Source of the DNA: Pseudidiomarina sediminum DSM 21906
Lineage (GTDB): Bacteria; Pseudomonadota; Gammaproteobacteria; Enterobacterales; Alteromonadaceae
Reading direction: 5' to 3'
Assembly: GCF_000423165.1 (NCBI RefSeq)
Contig: NZ_AUHL01000006.1
Location: forward strand, 235,107-299,106
Length of the DNA: 64,000 nt
Part shown: one piece after another, positions 18,095-27,092 of the stretch
Layout of the letters: every line of letters starts with the position of its first letter
Numbering within the stretch: the first letter of the stretch is position 1
Notes under the pieces: generated by a model
What the model was told of the DNA's origin: nothing
Seen by the model: only the letters and a program-made list of their open reading frames with translations
The model's database searches: none
Made by a program: the position numbers and the translations under genes

Positions 18095-20010
18095 TTTCTA
18101 TATTACAGCAATGGCAGCAACAGCAATGGATTCGCGCGATCGACCTGAGTCTTGCGGAATTTATTGTGGAAAGCCTCGGTAGCGATCATGAAGCGGTGGC
18201 GTTTTTGGCGGCACTCACCAGTTATCAACTGGGTCGTGGTCACCCCTGCTTGGAGCTGCAAAGCTTACGGCGTGATGCCTCTGCATATCTGCAGTTACCG
18301 CCTGAACATGCGTCGTTTGAGAGTCGGCAGCAATGCAGTATGCCCACGCACGCACTGGCGTTGTTACCGGATGATTGGCAGACCTTGCTGCAGCAATCGG
18401 CTGCCTGTGAGGGAGCTGCCTCTCCGCTGGTGCTGAGTGCCGGCCAACGCTTGTACTTACGCCGCTATTGGCAGTACGAACAAGACATCAAAGCTGACTT
18501 GGCCGCACGTTGTCAGGCGCAGAGCGCGTGGACAGGTGAGCAATTGAAACCCACCCTAGATAAGTTATTTGGTGTTAGCGCTACGATCAGTTGGCAACGC
18601 GTCGCCTGTGCGATGGCAGTGCGTAGTGGGTTTACGATTATCACTGGCGGGCCGGGCACAGGGAAAACTTATACCGTGGTACGTTTGCTCGCGACCTTAC
18701 AAGAGCTGCGCGAGCAAGAGGGGCCGCTCAGAATTCATTTGGCGGCGCCGACGGGGAAGGCGGCTGCACGGATGACCGCTTCAATTGGCCGTGAAGTCGG
18801 ACAGTTGCCGACGCAATATGCAGCCTTGCTTGGTGAGGCGCAGGCGGTCACGCTGCATCGTTTATTAGGTACCCAGTCGCATACCCGCACCTTTCGTCAT
18901 CATCGCCAACGGCCATTGTTGACCGACGTGGTGATTGTTGATGAGGCATCGATGGTAGACATTGAAATGATGGCCGCACTTACTGCGGCGTTGCCTGCTC
19001 ATGCCAAACTGATCTTGTTGGGCGATAAAGACCAACTCGCCTCGGTAGAAGCTGGCGCTGTGTTAGGGCAATTGTGTGAACAAGCTGAACATGGGCATTA
19101 TACGCCTGAATTGGCGCAGTGGCTGGCAGCCAGTCATGGTGTTGCGTTACCGTCCTCGATGATTGATGCTAAAGGCGCCGAGCGGTGGCCGTATCTACAG
19201 CATACGGTGATGTTGCATGAGAGTCGTCGCTTTGATGCGGAACGTGGGATTGGCAAATTGGCAGCTGAGGTGAATCACCAACAAACCCAATGGTTGCGTG
19301 AGTGGCTACCTCACTCCGCGGCATTTGCAGAAGCAGACGCCGCGATGGCGAATATTGCGGCGTTGCCAGTAACCCATAACAGTGCTCCAGCATTTCGTCA
19401 GTTAGTTGAAGAGGGCTATGCGCCGTTACGGGATCTTTTGCAGCAGGACGTTGCTGAGCTAGAGCGCGAACCATGGGGCGAAGCGGTGTTGCAGCAGTTG
19501 GAGCGATTTCAATTGCTCGCGGCGATGCGTAAAGGTGACTGGGGGGTTGAACGCTTAAACCAACTGGTAACGCTGTGGTTGTTTGGCGATGATGTTGCTG
19601 CAGACAAATGGTTTGCTGGTCGCGTCGTTATGGTCACCAAGAACGACTACAGTGTTGATTTACGTAATGGTGATATCGGCTTAGCGGTACAAACCAATGC
19701 CAATGCGCCATTGCGGGTCCTGTTTCGGGGGCCGACAGGTAAACTACGTTGGCTCTTGCCCTCGCGTCTTGCGCATGTGGAAACCGCCTTTGCCATGACC
19801 ATTCATAAATCACAGGGATCGGAATTTACCCATACGGTGGTAGTGATGCCTGACCACGATGCTCCGATTCTTAGCAAAGAATTGCTTTATACTGGCATCA
19901 CGCGCGCCAGTGAGCGGTTAACCCTCGTCTATGCTGATAGTCAAGGTGTGTTGCAAGCTGTGCAGCGACGGATCGAACGCGGAGGAGGTTTGCGCGATGA
20001 CACCAATTAA
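18085..20010 (+). CDS. recD: Exodeoxyribonuclease V alpha subunit RecD
   Basis: A 641-residue SF1B (5'-3') helicase, the fast motor of RecBCD. The N-terminal domain that contacts RecC covers about residues 1-160. Walker A is ITGGPGTGKTYTV with Lys194, and Walker B is VVIVDEASMVD near residue 290. The late motifs are AMTIHKSQGSEF and LLYTGITRASERL near residues 570-620. The start lies inside the 3' end of recB (10-base overlap), and its own 3' end overlaps arfB by 14 bases. Length is close to the E. coli protein (608). Confidence 0.96.
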   Translation: MQLISILQQWQQQQWIRAIDLSLAEFIVESLGSDHEAVAFLAALTSYQLGRGHPCLELQSLRRDASAYLQLPPEHASFESRQQCSMPTHALALLPDDWQTLLQQSAACEGAASPLVLSAGQRLYLRRYWQYEQDIKADLAARCQAQSAWTGEQLKPTLDKLFGVSATISWQRVACAMAVRSGFTIITGGPGTGKTYTVVRLLATLQELREQEGPLRIHLAAPTGKAAARMTASIGREVGQLPTQYAALLGEAQAVTLHRLLGTQSHTRTFRHHRQRPLLTDVVIVDEASMVDIEMMAALTAALPAHAKLILLGDKDQLASVEAGAVLGQLCEQAEHGHYTPELAQWLAASHGVALPSSMIDAKGAERWPYLQHTVMLHESRRFDAERGIGKLAAEVNHQQTQWLREWLPHSAAFAEADAAMANIAALPVTHNSAPAFRQLVEEGYAPLRDLLQQDVAELEREPWGEAVLQQLERFQLLAAMRKGDWGVERLNQLVTLWLFGDDVAADKWFAGRVVMVTKNDYSVDLRNGDIGLAVQTNANAPLRVLFRGPTGKLRWLLPSRLAHVETAFAMTIHKSQGSEFTHTVVVMPDHDAPILSKELLYTGITRASERLTLVYADSQGVLQAVQRRIERGGGLRDDTN

Positions 20011-20416
20011 GATTTCACAACGCGTAAGTATCAGCGAGCAAGAGGTTGAATGGCAATTTGTCCGCTCCAGTGGCGCGGGTGGGCAAAACGTCAATAAGGT
20101 GGCCACTGCGGCGCAGCTTATTTTTGATATTCAGGCTTCATCATTGCCAGATTTCTATAAGCAACGCTTGTTGGCCAAGCGCGATCACCGTATTACGCCG
20201 AGCGGAAAAATCATTATCAAGTCGCAAAGCACACGCAGCCAATTGCAGAATCGCGAACTGGCGCTGGAACAGTTGATTGAGCTTATTTTAAGTGTCAGCA
20301 AAGTTGAGAAGAAGCGCATTCCCACCAAGCCAAGCAAAGCCAGCCAAAAGCGTCGTGTTGAGAAAAAGAAACAGCGTAGCGGCGTAAAATCCATGCGACA
20401 AAAACCATTGGTCTAA
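19997..20416 (+). CDS. arfB: Alternative ribosome-rescue factor ArfB (YaeJ-type peptidyl-tRNA hydrolase)
   Basis: A 139-residue class I release-factor-like protein that frees ribosomes stalled on broken mRNAs. The catalytic GGQ lies at residues 28-30 within SSGAGGQNVNK. The C-terminal tail is long and strongly basic (KKRIPTKPSKASQKRRVEKKK), which in ArfB threads into the empty mRNA channel. The chosen ATG at 19997 follows GGAGGAGG at 19981-19988. The longer open frame from 19931 inside recD has no such site. It overlaps the recD stop by 14 bases, so it is coupled to the recCBD operon. Confidence 0.92.
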   Translation: MTPIKISQRVSISEQEVEWQFVRSSGAGGQNVNKVATAAQLIFDIQASSLPDFYKQRLLAKRDHRITPSGKIIIKSQSTRSQLQNRELALEQLIELILSVSKVEKKRIPTKPSKASQKRRVEKKKQRSGVKSMRQKPLV

Positions 20417-20497
20417 ATCGACTTGCTGGTTGGTTGTTGACGCGCCATACTGCCTAGTGAAAGCTACATAAAAACAACAAACAACTAGGAAGCGATA

Positions 20498-23032
20498 ATG
20501 GCAAAACAACATTTTAAACGGAGCCTACTAGCAACGTTAGTGACCTCGAGTACGCTGGTGTTGGTTGGCTGTGGTGACGGGTATGATCCCGCTCCTGTGG
20601 ATGACGTCGTCATCACCAATCCTGCGCCAACCGGTCTGATTAGTTTCGCCCCCAATGGACAATTAGCAGCGGACATCACTTGGACCGATTATGGTGTGCC
20701 GTACGTGAACGCCGAAAACCTTGAAAGCCTCGGCTACGGTGTTGGGTACGCGTTTGCTCGCGACAACATCTGTATTTTGGCCGATCAAGTAATTAAGTTT
20801 AATTCGCAACGTTCGATGTACCTTGGACCTGACCGTGTCCCAGGCAGTGGTGACTCTGACAATATTGTGAATGACTTTGGCTTTTTAGCATTAGGCATTC
20901 GTGACAACGCAGAGCAAGGCTTTGATCAGCTTAGTGAGCACTCACAAGCCCTGATTACTGGCTATGCAGCTGGCTATAACCGTTATTTGGCAGATACAGG
21001 TGTTGACCATATTGACCCACAGTGCGCGGGTCAGCCGTGGGTACAGCCAATCACTCCAATTGATCTTGTGACCTATGCGCAAGGGGTAGCTTTGTTGCCT
21101 GGTGCTGCCAACTTTACCGGTCCACTCTTTCTTGCCGTGCCCCCGAGTGAAACCAGTGGCGCGACCAATAAAGCAACAGGTGAAGGGCTTGCTTTGTCAC
21201 CCATTGCCGCGCAACACGCAACGATCCCAGATACTAACCCAACTGAGTCAGGCTCGAATGGCTGGGCTATTGGTAAAGATTTAAGTGCCACAGGGCAAGG
21301 GATGCTTATCGCCAACCCTCATTTTCCGCATACCGGGAACCAACGCTTTTGGCAATTTGGCGTGGAAATTCCTGGCGAGTTGAAAGTTGTCGGAGGCTCG
21401 CTATCTGGTATGCCGGGCATCGTCAACATTGGTTTTAATGAAAATGTCGCCTGGACCCATACCTTTTCAACCGCATCACGCTTTACCTTGCATCGCTTGA
21501 CGCTCGACCCAGATGTACCGCAAGGCACGTCTTATGTGCTCGACGGTGAATCGGTACCGATGACGAAAAAGTACCACGAAATTCAGGTCGCGACCGGCCC
21601 AGACAGCTTCATGACGCTACAACGCTCAAGTTATCACAGCGAGTTTGGCCCGATTATTGTGGTACCCAACACCCTAACCTGGGGCAACGACCCATTCACG
21701 GGCGGCCAAGTGGCATATGCCTTACATGATGCAAACTTGCCTAATTTTGAGTTGTTTGACCATTGGCTTGGAATGAACCGCGCCGACAGTATCGACAGCT
21801 ATAAGCAAACCTTTGTCGATTACACCGGGACGGTGTTTAACAACGCCATGGCGGTCGATAAAGACGGCAATGCGTTCTTTACCGACGGATCATCGGTGCC
21901 AAATATTGTGCCTGAGGCACTGGCGGCATGGTCGCAAAATCCGTTGTACCAAGGGCTAACGCAACAAGCTGGGTTATTTATTTTCCCAGGGGATGAGCGC
22001 TTGTATCTGCCACAAGGGACGGTACCTTTTGCCCAAGCACCGCAATTAGAGCGTACCGACTTTGTGCAAAACTCGAATGATAGCTTTTGGCTCACGAACC
22101 CAGCTGCACCTATCAGTGGTGTGTCACCCTTATGGGGACCTGTTGGCAATGAACAAAGCTTCCGTTCGCGGATGGGGCAAAAGATGCTGGCACAAGGCGG
22201 TTCGGTGGATGGCAAGTTCACCCGCGAAGATTTGATGGACCGTTTGATCAACAACCGAGCGTGGCTCTCAGAGGCCGTTTTAGCTGATTTGGTTGAGCAT
22301 TGCCAAGCCCGCGGTACGACACCGGTCATGAGTGCTACCGGCACCAGTGTTGATATTTCCACAGGTTGTCAGGCGTTAGCGCAGTTTGATGGACGTATGA
22401 ACCTCGATAGCGTTGGTGCCATGATGTTCCGTGAGTTCGCTACCGAGTTCCGTCGTCAACCGCAATGGCAAGTGGCGTATGATCCGGCGCAACCTGTGAC
22501 CACACCGCATACGCTCGCGCAAAACGCGATTGTGTTGCAGCAATTGGCAACGGCGCAAGAACGTATTGAGAACGCTGGTTTGGCGGTGGATGCACCCTTA
22601 GGTGCGGTGCAGTTTGTTGAGCGCAGTCTACCGAATGGTCAACCTTCAGGGCAGAAGCTTCCTTGGGGTGGCGCTAATAATGTTGAGGGCGGCTTTAACG
22701 TCTTCCGTAGCAACATGAGTAACGATGGTACGGCATTGCCACGGCATACCTACCCATTGTTGCCTGGTTCGGATTTGAGCGCTGCTGCTGGGGGCTATCA
22801 CATTACTTATGGTTCAAGCTGGATGTTTGCGATGGAGTTTACCGATGAGGGGCCTGTAGCCAATGGGTTGCTGTCGTATTCTCAAGCATCCGACAGTCGT
22901 TCGTACCATTACCTTGATCAAACCTTGTTGTATTCAGCCGAGCCACAACTACGGACGTTGCACTTCCAGCAGGAAGATATTGCTGCCGCTGCGGTGGAAC
23001 AGTTGAGCTTAACTGGGGAGAGTGTGCGCTAG
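20498..23032 (+). CDS. Penicillin acylase-family Ntn-hydrolase, lipoprotein (possible AHL acylase)
   Basis: An 844-residue protein with a lipoprotein signal ending LVLVGC (Cys near residue 25). The body is a penicillin-acylase-type precursor: an alpha chain, a linker, then the new N-terminal Ser of the beta chain in ESG-SNGWAIG (Ser253). Autocleavage before Ser253 would produce the active two-chain amidohydrolase. Family members cleave penicillins, acyl-homoserine lactones, aculeacin or other N-acyl amides. This branch is often annotated as acyl-homoserine-lactone acylase, but the substrate cannot be read from sequence alone. The lipid anchor suggests a periplasmic or surface location. It is a single gene 80 bases behind arfB. 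Confidence 0.88.
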   Translation: MAKQHFKRSLLATLVTSSTLVLVGCGDGYDPAPVDDVVITNPAPTGLISFAPNGQLAADITWTDYGVPYVNAENLESLGYGVGYAFARDNICILADQVIKFNSQRSMYLGPDRVPGSGDSDNIVNDFGFLALGIRDNAEQGFDQLSEHSQALITGYAAGYNRYLADTGVDHIDPQCAGQPWVQPITPIDLVTYAQGVALLPGAANFTGPLFLAVPPSETSGATNKATGEGLALSPIAAQHATIPDTNPTESGSNGWAIGKDLSATGQGMLIANPHFPHTGNQRFWQFGVEIPGELKVVGGSLSGMPGIVNIGFNENVAWTHTFSTASRFTLHRLTLDPDVPQGTSYVLDGESVPMTKKYHEIQVATGPDSFMTLQRSSYHSEFGPIIVVPNTLTWGNDPFTGGQVAYALHDANLPNFELFDHWLGMNRADSIDSYKQTFVDYTGTVFNNAMAVDKDGNAFFTDGSSVPNIVPEALAAWSQNPLYQGLTQQAGLFIFPGDERLYLPQGTVPFAQAPQLERTDFVQNSNDSFWLTNPAAPISGVSPLWGPVGNEQSFRSRMGQKMLAQGGSVDGKFTREDLMDRLINNRAWLSEAVLADLVEHCQARGTTPVMSATGTSVDISTGCQALAQFDGRMNLDSVGAMMFREFATEFRRQPQWQVAYDPAQPVTTPHTLAQNAIVLQQLATAQERIENAGLAVDAPLGAVQFVERSLPNGQPSGQKLPWGGANNVEGGFNVFRSNMSNDGTALPRHTYPLLPGSDLSAAAGGYHITYGSSWMFAMEFTDEGPVANGLLSYSQASDSRSYHYLDQTLLYSAEPQLRTLHFQQEDIAAAAVEQLSLTGESVR

Positions 23033-23036
23033 CACA

Positions 23037-23942
23037 CTACTCCGCGGTGAGGGTGTAATTACCTTCAAGGCGTTGGAGCTGATCATCAGCGCCAAAAATC
23101 TGGTAGCGGCCGTCCGTGGTTGAGCTCGGCTGCTGCCATAAGCTAATGCTTGCCGGTAGTGGTACCGGACGCTTAAACGTTACGTCAATAGCCTGCACTG
23201 GGCGTTGATGCTGGCGCTCGATTTCGGCTTGCGCACGACCCGCCATATACATCCCGTGAATGATCGGCTGTTCAAAGCCAAACCAGCGTGAGAGCAATGG
23301 GTGGATATGAATTGGGTTAAAGTCACCGGAAAGGCGTGCGTAAGAACGCCCGGCTGTGGTGTCGAGCGACCATTCACCGATAGGCTGCCAATCTTCGCCA
23401 GGGAGCTGACCTTTTTTCTTCTCGCGTGGCTTGTTGGTTTTGCCGGTAGTTTTAGGCATCACCTGATACTCACTTACACAGGTCACCACTTTGGTATCGG
23501 CTTGCCAAAACTCAACGGTAAAGAGCGGGCGCAAGCGGCGAGGTGACACTTTTGGACCACGTGCTGGAAGTTTGATATGGGCATGAATGGTAAAAGATGC
23601 GTCCAACGCGATTGCTGCATGCTGCTCTAAACGATTGCTTACGTGGACCAAGCCAGGCGCAGGCCATGGGAAGTCTTCGCCGAGCATTTGTGCGAGGTGA
23701 ACCCGTTGTGCAAGGCAGTACATCAGCGTCAAAGGCACCTCACTGACGAAACCGTCAAATGCTTCTCTGTAAGCCTTCACATGCTCGGCATTTAAGGCCG
23801 CTGCCGTAAAGTTGGCTTTGAGCTCTGTCGCTGGCGCTTCATCCTGATCGTTCCGTGCCACCGTAAATAGTGAACGGAAAAACATACCCGGTAATTTCGG
23901 GAGGGGTTGTGAGCGTGCCAAGCTGGCGTGTACGTCCTGCAT
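23037..23942 (-). CDS. MaoC-like hot-dog dehydratase
   Basis: A 301-residue double hot-dog protein. The C-terminal half carries the hydratase-2 motif: ARLSGDFNPIHIHP (about residues 208-221) with the catalytic Asp and His, then GFEQPIIHGM. The N-terminal half (about 1-160) is a degenerate copy. Such enzymes hydrate trans-2-enoyl-CoA to (R)-3-hydroxyacyl-CoA, or act in fatty acid synthesis. A basic linker (KTTGKTNKPREKKKG) joins the halves. It lies convergent to the acylase, four bases apart, with no operon partner, so the pathway is not indicated by neighbours. Confidence 0.85.
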   Translation of the reverse strand: MQDVHASLARSQPLPKLPGMFFRSLFTVARNDQDEAPATELKANFTAAALNAEHVKAYREAFDGFVSEVPLTLMYCLAQRVHLAQMLGEDFPWPAPGLVHVSNRLEQHAAIALDASFTIHAHIKLPARGPKVSPRRLRPLFTVEFWQADTKVVTCVSEYQVMPKTTGKTNKPREKKKGQLPGEDWQPIGEWSLDTTAGRSYARLSGDFNPIHIHPLLSRWFGFEQPIIHGMYMAGRAQAEIERQHQRPVQAIDVTFKRPVPLPASISLWQQPSSTTDGRYQIFGADDQLQRLEGNYTLTAE

Positions 23943-24107
23943 ATCTCTTCCTCAGTTAACTGCTCGCCAGTATAACATAAATCTTACGCCCGCAAGCAGG
24001 GCAATCTGGCATCGTACTGCAACATGGAACAGCATGGAATAGTTTAGCCCAAGGAGGAGCTCGCGATAACGCAACACTTACACCCATTGTCGCTATTTCA
24101 TCCGCGC

Positions 24108-24145
24108 TTGACGGATCTTCGTTTATCTATCATATTTTAGATAAA
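24108..24145 (+). promoter_or_regulatory. Candidate sqr promoter with overlapping operator dyad
   Basis: A -35-like TTGACG (24108-24113) and a -10-like CATATT (24131-24136) are 17 bases apart. A perfect 8-bp inverted repeat, TTTATCTA (24122-24129) and TAGATAAA (24138-24145), straddles the -10 and the expected start point. This arrangement is typical of repressor control. No regulator gene lies next to it. Confidence 0.5.
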
Positions 24146-24166
24146 TCTAAATTAAAGGAGCTCGAG

Positions 24167-25438
24167 ATGACGAATATCGTGGTAGTGGGGGCTGGTCTAG
24201 GTGGTGTTTCGGTAGCGTTTGAATTACGCGAGTCGCTAGCGAAAGACGTAACAATCACTGTTGTCGGTGAAAGTGAAACGTTTAACTTTGTGCCGTCAAA
24301 TCCGTGGGTAGCGTTAGGTTCGCGTACGCGTGAGCAAGTTGTGTTAGCGATGCCGCAGATTTTTGCGAAACACAACATTTGTTTCAATGCGTCGGGAGTT
24401 GGGCAAATTGATGCGAGTCAACAACAGCTTAAGTTAGGTGATGGCAGTACACTAGACTATGACTATTTGGTGCTTTGTACCGGACCTAAACTGGCTTTTG
24501 AAGCGGTGCCTGGCGCCGGTCCAGAGCAGGGCTTTACGCAATCGATTTGTACTGTTGATCATGCTGAAAAAGCGCATGACGCGTTTCAGCGTTTGCTTGA
24601 AAACCCAGGCCCGGTATTGATTGGCGCGTTACCGGGTGCAAGTTGTTTTGGGCCTGCGTATGAATACGCGCTGTCACTCGAATATGAGCTACGCAAGCGT
24701 AAACTACGGGATCGCGTTCCTATTACTTTTGTGACCCCTGAGCCCTATTTGGGACACATGGGTTTAGGTGGCGTTGGCGACTCGAAAGGACTTATGGAGC
24801 ACAAATTCCGTGAGCATGGTATCAAATGGATTTGTAACGCAAAGGTGACCGAATTTACCGAGCAAGCCGCGCACTTTGTTGTGGTTGATGAAGATGGTAA
24901 TGACAAAGCGCAAGAAACGCTGGCCTTTAACTTAGCGATGTTCTTACCAGCATTCAAAGGCAGTCCCGCGGTTGCGGCTGTGCCAGAGCTCTGTAATGCG
25001 AAGGGATTTGTGCAGACGGATCGCTATCAACGCTCGCCACATTATCCGCGCATTTACGCTGCTGGTGTCTGTGTCGCGCTAGCGCCGATCGAAGCGACAC
25101 CTGTGCCGGTGGGAGCGCCAAAAACAGGCCTGATGATTGAATCAATGACGACGGCGATCGTGCAAAACATCAAGGCCAACCTCACTGGTCATGAGGCGCA
25201 GGTTGAACCGACGCTAAGTGCGCTTTGTCTGGCAGATATGGGCAATACCGGGGCGGCTTTTCTTGCGGTGCCACAAAATCCGCCACGTAATCGAAACTGG
25301 ACAGGATCAGGGCGCTGGGTGCACTGGGCCAAAGTAGCTTTTGAAAAATACTTTTTGTTTAAAGTGCGTCACGGTACCAGTGAGCCTGTGTATGAGCGCG
25401 TGGGCATGCGCATGATGGGCCTCAAGCGTTTGAAGTAA
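24167..25438 (+). CDS. sqr: Sulfide:quinone oxidoreductase
   Basis: A 423-residue FAD flavoprotein of the inner membrane face that oxidises sulfide to sulfane sulfur and passes electrons to ubiquinone. It starts with the FAD Rossmann motif VVVGAGLGG. The three catalytic cysteines of the Acidithiobacillus-type enzyme are present: Cys128, Cys160 (GASCFGPAYEY) and Cys354 (SALCLADMG). The C-terminal GRWVHWAKVAFEKYF amphipathic segment for membrane contact is also there. AAAGGAG precedes the ATG. The gene is monocistronic, with its own promoter/operator dyad upstream and a hairpin at its end. No persulfide dioxygenase or rhodanese gene is adjacent. Confidence 0.93.
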   Translation: MTNIVVVGAGLGGVSVAFELRESLAKDVTITVVGESETFNFVPSNPWVALGSRTREQVVLAMPQIFAKHNICFNASGVGQIDASQQQLKLGDGSTLDYDYLVLCTGPKLAFEAVPGAGPEQGFTQSICTVDHAEKAHDAFQRLLENPGPVLIGALPGASCFGPAYEYALSLEYELRKRKLRDRVPITFVTPEPYLGHMGLGGVGDSKGLMEHKFREHGIKWICNAKVTEFTEQAAHFVVVDEDGNDKAQETLAFNLAMFLPAFKGSPAVAAVPELCNAKGFVQTDRYQRSPHYPRIYAAGVCVALAPIEATPVPVGAPKTGLMIESMTTAIVQNIKANLTGHEAQVEPTLSALCLADMGNTGAAFLAVPQNPPRNRNWTGSGRWVHWAKVAFEKYFLFKVRHGTSEPVYERVGMRMMGLKRLK

Positions 25439-25456
25439 CTCGCAAACGCTTGAGGC
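25419..25456. terminator. Long hairpin between sqr and the convergent reductase gene
   Basis: A perfect 14-bp stem pairs 25419-25432 (GCCTCAAGCGTTTG) with 25443-25456 around a 10-base loop. It spans the last codons and stop of sqr and stops just before the convergent stop codon at 25464. There is no U-tract on either side, so it may act as a barrier or processing hairpin rather than a classical terminator. Confidence 0.6.
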
Positions 25457-25463
25457 AAAGAGC

Positions 25464-27092
25464 TTAGATACCGAAATCATCTAAGCGAATGCGTGCGCGC
25501 GAAATGTTTGCCGCGGCAAGCATGTCTAACGTCGCTTTTAGCATCGGTGGCGGACCACAAACGTAGACATCAAGTTGTTCAACATCTTGGTTTGCAAGCC
25601 ATGCAGCAACCGTTTCGTGCACATAGCCAGTGGCACCATCCCAGTCTTCATCGGAGAGTACAGGGGTATAATCCACGTGAGCATGATCGCTAAACTCGTC
25701 GCGATAGCAGAGTTCGTTTTCATGGCGTGCACCGTAGAAAAAGACACATTTTCGCGGTTGCGCTTGCTGTAGCTCGTCTTGCAGCAGGGCTCGCAACGGA
25801 GCTATGCCTGCGCCACCACCAATGAACAGCTGCGTACGCTGGTTGTTGTCGGTGCGCAAGAAGTCGCCAAACGGACCCACTGCTTCAACACTTTGACCCG
25901 GTTCGAGCTCGGTTAGGTAACTTGAGCCAATCCCAGCAGGAAGCTCAGGCGACGGGGCTGGCATCTTACGTACCGTAAAGACTAAGTGCTCGGTATCTGC
26001 AGCTGTAGCCATGGAGTAATGGCGAGTAATTACTGCATCACTGTGTGGCACTTTGAACTGCAAAAACTGGCCTGCACGGTAGTGGAACGGCGCCGTCGAG
26101 GCAAAGCGTAACTCGACAATCGATGGCGACAACTGACGCTTGTTCACCAAGGTTAAACGATGTGTCGTGGCATCGGCATCGGCGAGTTCAATTTGGTCAT
26201 GATGATTGACCCGATGCTGACAGGCCAAGCGCATACCAGCAGCCAGATCAGCATCGCTTAGCATCGCTTGCTCCGCAGCCGTAGGCTTAGGCTTCACCGC
26301 CGAGGTGTAGGTGACTTTACAAAGACCACAGGTGCCGCCACCACCACAACTACTCGCCACCGGCTGAGCTTCATTTTGCAGTTGCTCTAGCCAGGTTGGA
26401 CGACGACGCGGATTGAAGTCACCTTGTGCAATATTGCGAAACAGCAAGATCAGACCCGATAACGCGAACCATAAACTGAGTAAGCCGGCAGTCCAGATGA
26501 CGAGGTGGTTAAAGCTGCGGCCACCGGTGTAGTCCATAAAGTGCAAGCGAAATGCCCAATCGGCGATCACCCACGGCGTGTTCCGGTGATCAACGACGTC
26601 ACCAGATGCCGCGTCAACGTAGATACGGGTGTTGAGGTCATCATCCATCGCAATACGAAACCCTGGTTGCTGCCAGTCCACGAGCTCGTCAGAGCCATCA
26701 ACGGCAGTTACCATCTCGACTTGCCCAGGACCTTCATAGCTGGCGAGTGCGATCCGCTCAGCTGCGGTAATTGAGGTTTCCCAGATGTTGCCAGTTTGGG
26801 CATTGAGATAGATGGTTTGGCCATTGTTCTCAATACGATACTGCGGTACCTCAAGGACGCTAGTGAGACGCACTTGCGTCGCGTCTGGATAGGCCTGATG
26901 CACGGCTTCAATCGGCCACTTAGGGGCTAATTCACTCAGCATTTCTGGATGCGTGTGGGCTTTGTATTGGTGACCTGACATGCCATGGTGGCCCATCAAG
27001 GTGAAGACCACGGCGCTGATCAACCACAACAGCACTTGAATCACGAGAATAAGGCTTACCCAACGGTGGAGCCATTGCATAAATCGCATCAT
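25464..27092 (-). CDS. PepSY membrane domain fused to NqrF-like 2Fe-2S/FAD/NAD(P)H reductase
   Basis: A 542-residue fusion. Residues 1-220 form a PepSY-associated transmembrane module with helices near 12-33 and 195-218 and a periplasmic PepSY region between. Residues about 245-305 are a plant-type 2Fe-2S ferredoxin with Cys249, Cys255, Cys258 and Cys291, the same C-x5-C-x2-C spacing as NqrF. The rest is an FAD domain (RHYSMAT near 357) and an NAD domain (GGGAGIAPLRALL near 425). It would carry electrons from cytoplasmic NAD(P)H to a membrane or periplasmic acceptor. With the TonB receptor and PepSY partner upstream, ferric-chelate reduction is the best guess. Its start overlaps the partner's stop by four bases (ATGA). 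Confidence 0.85.
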   Translation of the reverse strand: MMRFMQWLHRWVSLILVIQVLLWLISAVVFTLMGHHGMSGHQYKAHTHPEMLSELAPKWPIEAVHQAYPDATQVRLTSVLEVPQYRIENNGQTIYLNAQTGNIWETSITAAERIALASYEGPGQVEMVTAVDGSDELVDWQQPGFRIAMDDDLNTRIYVDAASGDVVDHRNTPWVIADWAFRLHFMDYTGGRSFNHLVIWTAGLLSLWFALSGLILLFRNIAQGDFNPRRRPTWLEQLQNEAQPVASSCGGGGTCGLCKVTYTSAVKPKPTAAEQAMLSDADLAAGMRLACQHRVNHHDQIELADADATTHRLTLVNKRQLSPSIVELRFASTAPFHYRAGQFLQFKVPHSDAVITRHYSMATAADTEHLVFTVRKMPAPSPELPAGIGSSYLTELEPGQSVEAVGPFGDFLRTDNNQRTQLFIGGGAGIAPLRALLQDELQQAQPRKCVFFYGARHENELCYRDEFSDHAHVDYTPVLSDEDWDGATGYVHETVAAWLANQDVEQLDVYVCGPPPMLKATLDMLAAANISRARIRLDDFGI

